Positions 48,904 through 58,308 of a DNA stretch of 64,000 bases are shown here, one piece after another (position 1 is the stretch's first letter; the number at the start of each line of letters is the position of its first letter). The stretch comes from Nocardioides gansuensis (lineage in GTDB: Bacteria; Actinomycetota; Actinomycetes; Propionibacteriales; Nocardioidaceae): positions 186,001 through 250,000 of the forward strand of contig NZ_QDGZ01000001.1 in NCBI RefSeq assembly GCF_003076135.1, in the 5' to 3' direction. The position numbers were made by a program, and so were the translations under genes. Under the pieces are notes generated by a model. It saw only the letters and a program-made list of their open reading frames with translations. It made no database searches and was not told the origin of the DNA.

Positions 48904-49980
48904 ATGCCAGCGACTCCCCAGCCCCGCGCGAACGTCGGCCAGATCCCGGCCTACGTCCCCGGCAAGCCGCCCACCCCGCGGCCCGGGCTCACCACCTTCA
49001 AGCTGTCGTCCAACGAGAACCCCTACCCGCCGCTCCCGGGCGTCCTCACCGCCGCCACGCGCGCGGCCGAGCAGATGAACCGCTACCCCGACATGGGCAA
49101 CAGCGCGCTGTACGACGCGCTCGCGGCCAGGCTGGGCGTGCCGGTCGAGGACCTCGCGGCGGCGACGGGCAGTGTGGCGCTGATCTACCAGCTCCTCGGT
49201 GCGTTCTGCGACCCCGGCGACGAGGTCGTCTACGCCTGGCGGTCCTTCGAGGCCTACCCGATCGCGGCCGCGGTCGCCGGCGCCACCTCGGTGCGGGTGC
49301 CGGTGCTTGCCGACGGCCGGCACGACCTGCCCGCGATGGCGGCGGCCGTCACCGACCGCACGAAGGTCGTGCTCGTGTGCACGCCCAACAACCCGACCGG
49401 CCCGGCGGTGACGCAGGCCGAGCTCGACGCCTTCATCGCCGCCGTCCCCTCGCACGTGGTGGTGGTCGTCGACGAGGCCTACCTCGAGTTCGTGCGGATG
49501 GACGACCCCGTCGACGGACTCGCGACCTACCGCGACCACCACAACGTCGTGCTCACGCGCACCTTCTCCAAGGCCTACGGCCTCGCGGGCTTCCGGGTCG
49601 GGTACGCCGTGGCGCAGGCGCCGCTCGCCGCCGCCCTCCGCGCGGTGTCGCTGCCCTTCGGTGTCTCCTCGGTCGCGCAGGCCGCCGCGGTGGCCTCTCT
49701 CGAGGCGGAGGACGCCCTGCTGGAGCGCGTCGAGGCGCTGGTCGCCGAGCGCGCCCGGGTCGTCGCCGGCCTCCGCGAGGCCGGCTGGAACGTGCCCGAG
49801 CCGCAGGGCAACTTCGTCTGGTTCGAGCTCGGTGACCGCACCCTCGACTTCGCCGCGGCCGCCGATGAGCTCGGGATCGTGGTGCGCCCGTTCGCGGGCG
49901 AGGGGGCGCGGGTCTCCATCGGCGAGGTCCAGGCGAACGACCGGCTGCTCGAGCTGGCACGCTCCTTCGAGGCCCGCTAG
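48904..49980 (+). CDS. hisC: Histidinol-phosphate/aromatic aminotransferase
   Basis: 358 residues, PLP fold type [33 protein letters not shown] and the PLP Lys in [19 protein letters not shown]-terminal Arg in [13 protein letters not shown]. It is an isolated copy rather than part of a his operon, so an aromatic role (HisC2/Pat type) is as likely as histidine synthesis. A -10-like TAGTGT ends seven bases before the ATG, suggesting a leaderless transcript. Confidence 0.88.
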   Translation: MPATPQPRANVGQIPAYVPGKPPTPRPGLTTFKLSSNENPYPPLPGVLTAATRAAEQMNRYPDMGNSALYDALAARLGVPVEDLAAATGSVALIYQLLGAFCDPGDEVVYAWRSFEAYPIAAAVAGATSVRVPVLADGRHDLPAMAAAVTDRTKVVLVCTPNNPTGPAVTQAELDAFIAAVPSHVVVVVDEAYLEFVRMDDPVDGLATYRDHHNVVLTRTFSKAYGLAGFRVGYAVAQAPLAAALRAVSLPFGVSSVAQAAAVASLEAEDALLERVEALVAERARVVAGLREAGWNVPEPQGNFVWFELGDRTLDFAAAADELGIVVRPFAGEGARVSIGEVQANDRLLELARSFEAR

Positions 49981-51002
49981 CGACCCGGCTCGACGAAGCC
50001 CCGGAGCACCGGCAGCCCGCCCGACCACCCCAGCCGGGCGGCGTACATCGACCGGATGGCGCGCAGCCGGCCCCGGCGCTCCCACGACCACCCGTTGGCG
50101 CACGGCAACGCCTGCCCGCGACACGTCCAGCCGTGGAACCACAGCCGGTTGCCGGCGACGTCAGCCCCGCCCGGCCCGCAGAGGCGAGTGCTCCCGCGGT
50201 CCATCAGCACGCCCGAGTCGCGCACGCTCCAGTCGAGCAGGCTCGGCGAGCGGTGCCAGATCGTGCGGTAGCGGCAGGAGGTGAAGTCGCCCTCGCTGAG
50301 CAGCAGCACGTGCCCCTGCGGCCGGCTGAGGAGGAGCGGGTTCTCGACCACGCCGTCATAGCGCACCAGCTCCACGCTGGCCGACCCCGGTCGCACCCGC
50401 TGGGCGTCGCGCGTCAGCTCCACGATCCGGATGCTCGAGGGGATCCTGTCGGTCTTGTAGAGCAGGTGGTGCCGTCCATCCGCGGAGTGCAGCGACGGGT
50501 CGATCACGCCCGCGCGCGGCAGGTCGACGCTCGGCACCGGGTCCTGGGCGGTGGGCACCTTGCGGAGGTACGACGGGCAGACGAGGGGCTGCCGGCCCAC
50601 TGGCTCGAAGCCCGAGAGGGGCGTGCGGGACCGGGCGACGCCGATGCAGCGACCGTGCTCCCCGACCCCCGGGACGGGCGCCGCGTAGAAGAGCAGCCAC
50701 CACCGACCGACGCGCGCCACGTCGGAGGCCCACACGTGGCCCTCGCGGGTCCAGGCCGGCAGCCGGGTGAGCGCCGCGCCGGCGGGTCGCCACGACCCGT
50801 GCGGGCGGCGGGTGACCGCGCGCGGCACCAGCGAGCCGGTGGAGAAGCCGACGTAGCCCGCCCCCAGCTCGGCCACCGCCGGGTCCGCGAAGTCGGACGC
50901 CAGCACGGGCCGGGGGACGCGCGGCTTCGCGGCGGCTGGGCTCCCCGTGAGGACAAGCACCCCCACGAGCAGGGCGAGCAGGGGTCGGGGCAGGCGCGGC
51001 AC
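49977..51002 (-). CDS. Secreted GH43-like glycoside hydrolase
   Basis: 341 residues from GTG 51002: signal peptide [21 protein letters not shown], then a five-bladed-propeller pattern with the three GH43 acids: Asp in [10 protein letters not shown], Asp in [14 protein letters not shown] and Glu in [10 protein letters not shown]. Four conserved cysteines ([30 protein letters not shown]) suggest disulfides. The family cleaves arabinans or xylans. ATG 51074 is possible but would nearly meet the divergent start. Paralogue of 52083-53369. Confidence 0.8.
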   Translation of the reverse strand: MPRLPRPLLALLVGVLVLTGSPAAAKPRVPRPVLASDFADPAVAELGAGYVGFSTGSLVPRAVTRRPHGSWRPAGAALTRLPAWTREGHVWASDVARVGRWWLLFYAAPVPGVGEHGRCIGVARSRTPLSGFEPVGRQPLVCPSYLRKVPTAQDPVPSVDLPRAGVIDPSLHSADGRHHLLYKTDRIPSSIRIVELTRDAQRVRPGSASVELVRYDGVVENPLLLSRPQGHVLLLSEGDFTSCRYRTIWHRSPSLLDWSVRDSGVLMDRGSTRLCGPGGADVAGNRLWFHGWTCRGQALPCANGWSWERRGRLRAIRSMYAARLGWSGGLPVLRGFVEPGR

Positions 51003-51076
51003 GGCGCTCAGGGTGCCAGATGCTGCCGGGTGGGCGGTCGCAGGCCGTGAAGCCCCAGCCGGTTTAGGCTTCAACG

Positions 51077-52078
51077 ATGAGCGACAACGGGAAGCCCACC
51101 TACACCGAGGAGGGCAAGGCCTTCGAGCGGGACATGAGCTACGTCCCCGACCGGATCCTGGCGGGGGAGCGGTCGGCGGACCCGCACGACGCGGAGTACG
51201 GCGGCCGCTCGGACGTGACGGTCTGGCCGGTCGAGCCGGGCCGCTACCGCCTCGTCGCCGCCCGTGCCTGCCCGTGGGCCAACCGGTCGATCATCGTGCG
51301 CCACCTCCTCGGCCTCGAGGATGTCATCTCGTGGGGCGCCCCCGGCCCCACCCATGACAAGCGCAGCTGGACGTTCGACCTCGACCCCGGCGGGGTCGAC
51401 CCGGTGCTCGGCATCGAGCGGCTGCAGGAGGCCTTCCTCAACCGCTTCCCCGACTACCCCAAGGGCATCACCGTCCCCGCGATGGTCGAGGTCGAGACGG
51501 TGCAGGTCGTCACCAACGACTTCCCGTGGATCACCCACGACCTCTTCTTCGAGTGGCGCGACCACCACCGCCCCGATGCCCCCGACCTGTGGCCCGACGA
51601 CCTCCGCGAGGAGATGGAGCAGGTCATGGAGCGGGTCTTCACCGAGGTCAACAACGGCGTCTACCGCTGCGGCTTCGCCGGCTCGCAGGAGGCCTACGAC
51701 GACGCCTACGACCGCCTGTTCACCGCCCTGGACTGGCTCGAGGAGCGGCTGACCGACCGTCGCTACCTGATGGGCGACCGGCTCACCGAGGCCGACGTGC
51801 GGCTGTTCACCACTCTGGTGCGCTTCGACGCCGTCTACCACGGCCACTTCAAGTGCAACCGCAACAAGCTGGCCGAGATGCCGGCGCTGGGGGGCTACGC
51901 GCGCGACCTCTACCAGACCCCCGGCTTCGGACAGACGATCGACTTCGACCAGATCAAGGCGCACTACTACTGCGTGCACACCGACATCAACCCGACCGGC
52001 ATCGTGCCGAAGGGGCCTGACGAGTCGGTCTGGCACACGCCGCACGGCCGCAACAAGCTGGGCCGGGACGCGCGGTAG
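51077..52078 (+). CDS. Xi-class glutathione/mycothiol transferase (hydroquinone reductase-like)
   Basis: 333 residues. Thioredoxin-fold site AARACPWANRSIIVRHLLGL with the redox Cys, then EVETVQVVTNDFPWI and a helical GST domain with LTEADVRLFTTLVRFDAVYHGHFKCN. These enzymes reduce glutathionyl-hydroquinones; actinobacteria lack glutathione, so mycothiol is a likely thiol here. ATG 51077. Sits between two GH43-like genes that are both on the other strand. Confidence 0.92.
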   Translation: MSDNGKPTYTEEGKAFERDMSYVPDRILAGERSADPHDAEYGGRSDVTVWPVEPGRYRLVAARACPWANRSIIVRHLLGLEDVISWGAPGPTHDKRSWTFDLDPGGVDPVLGIERLQEAFLNRFPDYPKGITVPAMVEVETVQVVTNDFPWITHDLFFEWRDHHRPDAPDLWPDDLREEMEQVMERVFTEVNNGVYRCGFAGSQEAYDDAYDRLFTALDWLEERLTDRRYLMGDRLTEADVRLFTTLVRFDAVYHGHFKCNRNKLAEMPALGGYARDLYQTPGFGQTIDFDQIKAHYYCVHTDINPTGIVPKGPDESVWHTPHGRNKLGRDAR

Positions 52079-52082
52079 CCGG

Positions 52083-53369
52083 CTACGGGCTGGGGGCCGG
52101 TGTCGGTGAGGTCGTCGGTGGACTCGTCGTCTCGGTCGGGGTGGGTGTCGGGGTGGGCGACGGAGTCGTGGTGGGTGTCGGGGTGGGCGACGGAGTCGTG
52201 GTGGGTGTCGGGGTGGGCGACGGAGTCGTGGTGGGTGTCGGGGTCGGCGTCGGCGGGGGCGGGGTCCACGGCGGCCCCTGCACGAACGCGGCGATCGAGG
52301 GTCCGTCCATCCGCCACCTCAGCCGCACGGCGTACAGCGCGCGCTTGCCGACGTCCTCGTAGTCCTGCTGTCCCTGGTAGCTCTGGTAGCAGGGCAGGTT
52401 GGTGCCCTTGCAGACCCAGCCGTGGAAGAAGAGCCGGTTGCCCGCACCCGCGGTCGGCGGCACGTAGTCGGCGCCGCCGGGGCCGCAGACTCCGGTGCGC
52501 TGGCGGTTGAGCAGGACGTGGGAGCGCACCTCCTCCCAGCCCTTGTGCCACCACCTCGAGCGCCGCCACACGGTCCGGTAGCGGCAGTCGCTGTAGGCGC
52601 CCTTCGACGTCATCAGGTAGTGCCAGCCACGATCCTTGACCAGCGTCGGGTTCTCCAGCACGCCGGGGTCGCGCAGCAGTTCGCGACTGCGGCGCACGGC
52701 GTACCGCCCGTTCGGCGACAGTCGCACCATCCGGATCGTGGAGGGCGTGCCCTGGGTGCGGTAGAGCAGGAAGCGGCGGCCGTCCGCGGCGATGTACGAC
52801 GAGGGGTCGATGACGCCGCGCTGGGGCAGCTCCGGCGCGCGGCCGGCCACCTGGTCGCCCGCCGGCTCGGTGGGGGCGTAGGACGGGCAGACGAGCGGCC
52901 GGCTGCCGAGGGGGGTGAACTTCGCGTCGAGGCTGGGCGCGACGGCGACGCCGATGCAGCGGTCCTCGGCGTGCGGCATGCCCTTGACCGGCATCGTGTA
53001 GTAGGCCAGCCACGACCCGTCAGGGGCCTTCTCGACCTCTGGCGCCCACACGCCGGCGAAGCGGGCCCAGGCCGGCCTGGTGTTCAGCAGGTCGCCCGTG
53101 CGCAGCCAGCCGCCGTGGTCCAGCGTGGAGATCGAGGTGCGGGCCCGCCAGCCGGTCGCGGCGCCGAACCACCGGGTGCCGTCGTGGACCACCGACGGGT
53201 CGCCGAAGTCGCGGTCCCAGATGACCGGCCGCGGCGCGGCGACGGCGCGCTGCCGGTCTTCCGGGTCGCCCGGGTCGGCAGGTGCCGAGGGGACGAAGAG
53301 CCCGGCGCCCACGGCGGCGAGGAGGGTTGTGGCGGCCACTCCACACAGCCGCGTGCGCGTGCGTCGCAT
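52083..53369 (-). CDS. Secreted GH43-like glycoside hydrolase with Pro/Thr tail
   Basis: 428 residues. Signal peptide MRRTRTRLCGVAATTLLAAVG..., then acids in WDRDFGDPSVV, RGVIDPSSYIAADGR and GVLENPTLV, with the same Cys pattern as its paralogue (CRYRTVWRRS, VCGPGGAD, FHGWVCKGTNLPC). The last ~60 residues are PT-rich (PTPTPTTTPS) and end without a binding domain, so the tail may be a wall-spanning or glycosylated linker. ATG 53369 with GGGAAGGG upstream. Confidence 0.82.
   Translation of the reverse strand: MRRTRTRLCGVAATTLLAAVGAGLFVPSAPADPGDPEDRQRAVAAPRPVIWDRDFGDPSVVHDGTRWFGAATGWRARTSISTLDHGGWLRTGDLLNTRPAWARFAGVWAPEVEKAPDGSWLAYYTMPVKGMPHAEDRCIGVAVAPSLDAKFTPLGSRPLVCPSYAPTEPAGDQVAGRAPELPQRGVIDPSSYIAADGRRFLLYRTQGTPSTIRMVRLSPNGRYAVRRSRELLRDPGVLENPTLVKDRGWHYLMTSKGAYSDCRYRTVWRRSRWWHKGWEEVRSHVLLNRQRTGVCGPGGADYVPPTAGAGNRLFFHGWVCKGTNLPCYQSYQGQQDYEDVGKRALYAVRLRWRMDGPSIAAFVQGPPWTPPPPTPTPTPTTTPSPTPTPTTTPSPTPTPTTTPSPTPTPTPTETTSPPTTSPTPAPSP
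52141..52245. repeat. 30-base tandem repeat encoding a Pro/Thr tail
   Basis: Three identical 30-base units start at 52141, 52171 and 52201, with a partial fourth to about 52245. Each unit codes for PTPTPTTTPS on the minus strand, so copy number changes would lengthen the tail by ten residues without frameshift. Confidence 0.95.
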
Positions 53370-53637
53370 CCTGTCCCTTCCCCGTGACCTCTCGAGATCG
53401 TCGGGCGCTCGGTGGTCCAGTCCAGTGCGCCCCATTCCGCCACGGGGGTAAAGGGCCAGTCAAGTTGCCCCGCGGGTCGTCAAGGTCCTCCCCATTTTGG
53501 GGCAACCTTCCAGCAATGGGGCATCCCCCATTTGGAGTAGCCCGAATTATCAGGCCCACGAGGAGCGCGGGGCGACCTGTCTGGCCGTCCGATCCGAGCG
53601 AGGCTCTCAGGGGCCCACTTCAGTGGGGAGTCACTAC
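53370..53637. promoter_or_regulatory. Long divergent regulatory region of the GH43 and repeat-protein genes
   Basis: 268 gene-free bases. Inverted repeats TTGCCCC (53465-53471)/GGGGCAA (53499-53505) and AATGGGG (53515-53521)/CCCCATT (53526-53532) lie 100-170 bases before the large secreted protein. The stretch is AT-richer than the surroundings (CCCATTTTGGGG, CGAATTATCAGG). Probable regulator sites and promoters; which protein binds is unknown. Confidence 0.45.
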
Positions 53638-56600
53638 ATGTCATCATCTCGACCCGTTCGCGGAGCGACCGTGTGTCCGGAGCCGGGGCTCCGTCGACGC
53701 CGGGCTTCTGCTCTCACGACGCTGGTGGCGCTCGTCGCGTCCCTCGGTGTCGTCCACGTCAGCATGCTCGCGCTTGCGCCTGCCGCGTCCGCCGCCATCG
53801 TCCAGGGCTTCGAGATCGACGGCAACGTCACGGTCGATGCAGGGGGCAAGGACTGGGCCAGCACAGGCACGCACGCCAAGGACCCGGTGGGCAACGTCGA
53901 CACGTCCACCTTCGGGCAGGGCTCGAAGGAGTTCCAGCACCCGAGCACCTGGATCCAGAAGACCGGTCTCGCGCCCAACCAGGACGACATCTCCGACGTG
54001 TACTTCTACAACGAGACCAACGCGGCGGGCGAGGAGTGGGGCTTCTTCGGGTTCCGCCGGCTCACGACGACCGGCGTCACGAACTACGACGTGGAGTTCA
54101 ACCAGGAGGACAACACCTCGGCCAACCCCGCCCGACCGACCCGGACCGCCGGTGACCTGATGGTCCGGTTCGAGCAGAACGGAAGCGACGCGTTCACCCT
54201 GACCAAGGCCTACATCTGGACGATCCAGGGCGCCGGCACGTGGGGTAGCAACTGCCTCCTGGTCCCGGGCTACGACCCGGCGGCCGGCTGGTGCCAGATC
54301 TCGACCGCTGCAGCAGGGTTCGTGGGTGCGACCGGTGAGAGCGGCCACTTCGCGGAGGGGGCGCTCAACCTCAGCTCCTTCTTCACCGGCACCGACTGCC
54401 GTGGCGGGTTCGGCACCGCCAACATCCGCTCCTTCACCGGTGAGGCGGACGCGTCCTCGCTGAAGGACTACGTGGAGCCCGTGCCGATCAGCGTCCCGCC
54501 GACGTGCGGCTCCATGCTGTTCAGGAAGGTGGACCAGTTCGGCAACTCGGTCGGTGGAGCCACCTACCAGATCTCCCCCAACCCGGCCCCCGGGAGCGCT
54601 CCGACGCCGCCGCTGACCGTCGTCGACAACCAGGCCCCCGACAGCGACCCCAGGGCGGGCTGGATCGAGATCGACCCGGCGTCGCCGGGCACCTACACCG
54701 TCACGGAGACGGTGGCGCCTCCCGGCTACCTGCTGCCGCCCGAGGGAGAGCGCTCGTTCGAGATCGTCGTCGACGAGGACGGCATGACCACACCGATCCG
54801 GATCTTCCGGGATCCGCGGATCTTCAAGCCGCTCACGATCACCAATGACCCCGAGGCGACGTACGACGTCGAGTACGACTGGAAGGTCGAGAAGTCGGTC
54901 GACCGGCAGAGCGCCAACGTGCCGGAGGGCACGCCGGCCGACTTCCAGTACACCGTCAAGCTGAGCGCTCTCTCGGAGCAGAAGTCGGGCTTCGAGGTGC
55001 ACGGCACCGTGACGCTCGGCAACCCCAACGCCGTGGGCATGGTGGCGACGCTCGACACCACCATCACCGGTGGCAACGCCTGCACGTTCGTGACCAGCCT
55101 CGCCGACCCGCAGCCCCTCGAGGACGTCTCGAGCGCGGCCGGCTTCCAGGTCAACGTGCCCACAGGCAGCAACCAGTACGACTACGTCTGCGACCCCGGA
55201 GCCAACCCGGCGGCCAGCGGCACCAGCACCGCCACGGCCAGCTGGGACGCGGCCACCTACCCGCAGGAGGGCGCCAACCCGTCGTACACCCGGACGCACG
55301 CGGTCGACTACACCTACACGATCGACCAGCGCACCGACGAGCAGGTCACCGTGACCGACGTCTTCAACGGCCAGCAGCCGGGCAAGGACCTCGGCACGTT
55401 CACCTGGGACACCTTCGTGGGAGGCGGCACCCTGCCGGTCACCAAGACGATCGCCACCTACAAGCGCACGATCGACGGCGTGCCGGGGTCGTGCACCAGC
55501 TACCCGAACAAGGTGACGGCGGACGAGAACGACACCACCGACGCCACGGACGACTCCGAGACCGTGCAGGTCTGCGTGGGACGCAACCTGGCGATCGACA
55601 AGATCGCGACCCTGTCCTACGACCGGGTCTACACGTGGGACGTCGCGAAGTCCGGTCCCGGCACCGTCTTCACCGGTGACGACGGGCAGGGCAACTACAC
55701 GACCGAGGTCACCTACAAGGTCGACCTCAAGGCCGTGGGCTACCAGGACTCCGACCGGCAGCTCGCCGGCCAGGTGTTCCTCAGCAACCCGAACGACTGG
55801 GCCGTCGAGGTGACCCTGGTCGACGTCGCCACAGTGGACGGCCAGGCCTACCCGTGCACCTTCACGGCTGCCGACGCCGACCCCGGCACGGCCGGCCACC
55901 AGGTGTCCGTCCCGGCTGACGCAAGCAGCCAGTCCTACGCCTACACCTGCCCGGGTGTGCCGCAGGGCAACTACGTGGGCACGAACACCGCCACGATCAC
56001 GTGGGACAAGCAGGAGTACTTCACGCCGGGTGAGACGGCGACCAAGACGGTCGACATCAACGTCGCCCACGACCCGACTCCCGCCAACTACAACATCACG
56101 CTGGCCGACGTCCTCGACGGTGCGCCGGTTGGCCTACCGCAGTCGTCCTTCAACTGGGACACCGTCCGCGCCATGGCCGGCAACACCCAGACGCTCACCT
56201 ACACCCGGACGCTCGACACCACCGCCGGTGCCTGCGAGCCGCACCTCAACACGGTGACGATCAGCCCGACCGGGCAGGACGCCAGCCACACCGTCGAGGT
56301 CTGCGCGCCCGGTGTCGACAAGACGTACGACGCCAGCCACGGCCGCAAGCGGCTGTGGACCGTCACCAAGGACGTCGACGAGACCCAGGTCGAGATCGCC
56401 CAGGGCGGTGCCGCGACGTTCACCTACACGGTGAAGGCGGTGCCCGGCGACGTCGTCGACGACGGCTCGGCGAGCTGGACCGGCACGGTGTCGGTCAAGA
56501 ACCCGTCGGCGACCACACCCCTGACCGTGGACGTCACCGACGTCTCCGGAGTCACGGGCTGGACCTGCACGTTCACCAGCTCGGGCAAGGACACCGCGAC

Positions 56601-58056
56601 CGGCGTGAAGATCGCTCCCAAGGCGACGGTGCCGCTGGCCTACACGTGCCAGGGCGCCGGGCACCCGGACGGCAACAACACCGCGCGGGTGACGTTCGGC
56701 GGTGAGCAGGTCAGCAAGACGATCCCGATCGCGTTCAAGCCTTCGGGGACGATCCTCGACTCGAAGGTCACGATCACCGACGACAAGACCAACCAGGACG
56801 TGCCGCCCGGCTTCCTGTTCGACGCCGACTTCGCGGACCCGTCCACCTGGTCGCACACCTACCAGCTGACCAAGACGGGCGCCGCTGGCACCTGCACGTC
56901 GTACACCAACAACGCCGTGCTCGACCTGACGGCCAGCCCGAACCCGCCGGTCGCAAGCGAGACGGTCGAGGTCTGCGTGGAGAAGCCGCTCACGCTCGCC
57001 AAGACGGTCGCCGCTGACCTCGAGCGCTCCTACACGTGGGGCATCGAGAAGGTGGCCGACGCGACCAGGCGTGACGTCGACCCCTCGACCGGCACCGCGA
57101 AGTTCCACTACACGGTCACCGTCAAGGCCGGTGCGGCCGTCGACTCCGGGTGGGCGATGAAGGGCACGATCGCGATCACCAACCCCAACGAGTACGCCGG
57201 GGGCGCCATCACGGCCGACATCACCGATACCCCGATGAACGTCGGTGGTGGGGTCACCTGCACCGTGCAGGGTGGCCAGGACGTGGTGATCCCCGCCCGG
57301 GCGGGTGACCAGAGCGGCGTCGTGACGCTGCCCTACACCTGCTCGTTCACCGGTGCGCCGACCGACGGGACCAACGTCGCCTCCGCTTCGTGGACCCCGC
57401 CGGGCTCCGCACAGCCGGCAACGGCCTCCACCTCGCCGGCCCCGGTGGCCTTCGCGGTGCGGGCGGAGCACGACAAGGTCGTTGACGTCGTCGACGACAA
57501 GACCGTGCCCGGCCAGCGGATCGTGCTGGAGGAGGACCTGGTCTGGTCGTCCGGACTCACGAAGTCCTATGAGTACGACCTGAGCGTGGCAGGGGGCGCA
57601 CGCGGTGCGTGCCTCGACCACACCAACACGGCGATCGTCGACATGACGGGAGCGGGTGACCCGTCCGACAGCGTCACCGTCACGGCGTGCACCCCGCCCC
57701 TGCCCCCGGTGGTCACGGCTCCGCCGCCGCCGCTAGTGGAGGTCATCGCTGAGCAGGAGTCCGGCAAGGCCGTCGGCTCGCTGGCTGCCACCTGCCAGGG
57801 GACCGTGCGGGCCAGGCTCCGCAACTCCCGCTCGAGCGTGGCCGTCTACCAGGTCAGGATCGGCACGAAGAAGTACGCCGTCCGGGTCAAGCCCGAGAGC
57901 CGCAAACTCTGGGAGGGCCACGGCAAGCCGCAGGTGAGGGTGTCGCTGAGGGAGTCCGGGAAGGTCCTCGACCGGCTCCGGATGCCGCGGGCCTGCGAGC
58001 TTCCCGAGGTGCTGCCGGACACCGGCAAGCGGCCAGACTCGCGGACGTCCTGGTGA
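53638..58056 (+). CDS. Large secreted repeat protein with Cna-B-like domain and LPDTG end
   Basis: 1472 residues. Signal sequence with Arg-rich start and hydrophobic LTTLVALVASLGVVHVSMLAL, cleavage near AASAA. An N-terminal ~250-residue domain of unknown fold, then a Cna-B/SpaA-type domain (about 290-392, SMLFRKVDQFGN ... YTVTETVAPPGYLLP), then four beta-rich repeats starting near residues 408, 660, 902 and 1127 (patterns VEYDWKVEKSV, RVYTWDVAKSG, RLWTVTKDV, RSYTWGIEKVA), each ending in a C-x(n)-VxVC pair. The C-terminus has LPDTG at 1459-1463 but only nine residues after it. Probably a surface or stalk protein. ATG 53638. Confidence 0.82.
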   Translation: MSSSRPVRGATVCPEPGLRRRRASALTTLVALVASLGVVHVSMLALAPAASAAIVQGFEIDGNVTVDAGGKDWASTGTHAKDPVGNVDTSTFGQGSKEFQHPSTWIQKTGLAPNQDDISDVYFYNETNAAGEEWGFFGFRRLTTTGVTNYDVEFNQEDNTSANPARPTRTAGDLMVRFEQNGSDAFTLTKAYIWTIQGAGTWGSNCLLVPGYDPAAGWCQISTAAAGFVGATGESGHFAEGALNLSSFFTGTDCRGGFGTANIRSFTGEADASSLKDYVEPVPISVPPTCGSMLFRKVDQFGNSVGGATYQISPNPAPGSAPTPPLTVVDNQAPDSDPRAGWIEIDPASPGTYTVTETVAPPGYLLPPEGERSFEIVVDEDGMTTPIRIFRDPRIFKPLTITNDPEATYDVEYDWKVEKSVDRQSANVPEGTPADFQYTVKLSALSEQKSGFEVHGTVTLGNPNAVGMVATLDTTITGGNACTFVTSLADPQPLEDVSSAAGFQVNVPTGSNQYDYVCDPGANPAASGTSTATASWDAATYPQEGANPSYTRTHAVDYTYTIDQRTDEQVTVTDVFNGQQPGKDLGTFTWDTFVGGGTLPVTKTIATYKRTIDGVPGSCTSYPNKVTADENDTTDATDDSETVQVCVGRNLAIDKIATLSYDRVYTWDVAKSGPGTVFTGDDGQGNYTTEVTYKVDLKAVGYQDSDRQLAGQVFLSNPNDWAVEVTLVDVATVDGQAYPCTFTAADADPGTAGHQVSVPADASSQSYAYTCPGVPQGNYVGTNTATITWDKQEYFTPGETATKTVDINVAHDPTPANYNITLADVLDGAPVGLPQSSFNWDTVRAMAGNTQTLTYTRTLDTTAGACEPHLNTVTISPTGQDASHTVEVCAPGVDKTYDASHGRKRLWTVTKDVDETQVEIAQGGAATFTYTVKAVPGDVVDDGSASWTGTVSVKNPSATTPLTVDVTDVSGVTGWTCTFTSSGKDTATGVKIAPKATVPLAYTCQGAGHPDGNNTARVTFGGEQVSKTIPIAFKPSGTILDSKVTITDDKTNQDVPPGFLFDADFADPSTWSHTYQLTKTGAAGTCTSYTNNAVLDLTASPNPPVASETVEVCVEKPLTLAKTVAADLERSYTWGIEKVADATRRDVDPSTGTAKFHYTVTVKAGAAVDSGWAMKGTIAITNPNEYAGGAITADITDTPMNVGGGVTCTVQGGQDVVIPARAGDQSGVVTLPYTCSFTGAPTDGTNVASASWTPPGSAQPATASTSPAPVAFAVRAEHDKVVDVVDDKTVPGQRIVLEEDLVWSSGLTKSYEYDLSVAGGARGACLDHTNTAIVDMTGAGDPSDSVTVTACTPPLPPVVTAPPPPLVEVIAEQESGKAVGSLAATCQGTVRARLRNSRSSVAVYQVRIGTKKYAVRVKPESRKLWEGHGKPQVRVSLRESGKVLDRLRMPRACELPEVLPDTGKRPDSRTSW

Positions 58057-58103
58057 CGTACGTGGAGTCCCGGCTGGACTGATCCCCCAGCCCGGCCGGA
58101 GCC

Positions 58104-58144
58104 GAGCCGGCGCAGAGGGTCGACCCCGACCTCTGCGCCGGCTT
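58104..58144 (+). terminator. Strong hairpin terminator after the repeat-protein gene
   Basis: GCCGGCGCAGAGG (58106-58118) and CCTCTGCGCCGGC (58130-58142) pair perfectly, with one more A-T pair outside, around an 11-base loop. No T-run. Confidence 0.8.
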
Positions 58145-58308
58145 CGGTGTGTCCGGAGCAGCGTGGTCACCCACCGGATTGGTGTGGGGGCTGGTCCGCC
58201 CGATACGTTTGACGACACCATGTGGTCGGGGTCACACACGCCATCGGCCACACCGAGCTGCCGGCGAGCCGGAGACCCCGAGCCGCCGCTAGTGCGAAGG
58301 AGTCTGCC

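Noticed and set aside
52141..52245. CRISPR-like tandem repeat
   Set aside because: The units are contiguous without spacers and code for PTPTPTTTPS in frame.
53497..53637. Upstream start of the large secreted protein
   Set aside because: The added 47 residues would place the signal sequence too deep; ATG 53638 gives a normal signal peptide.
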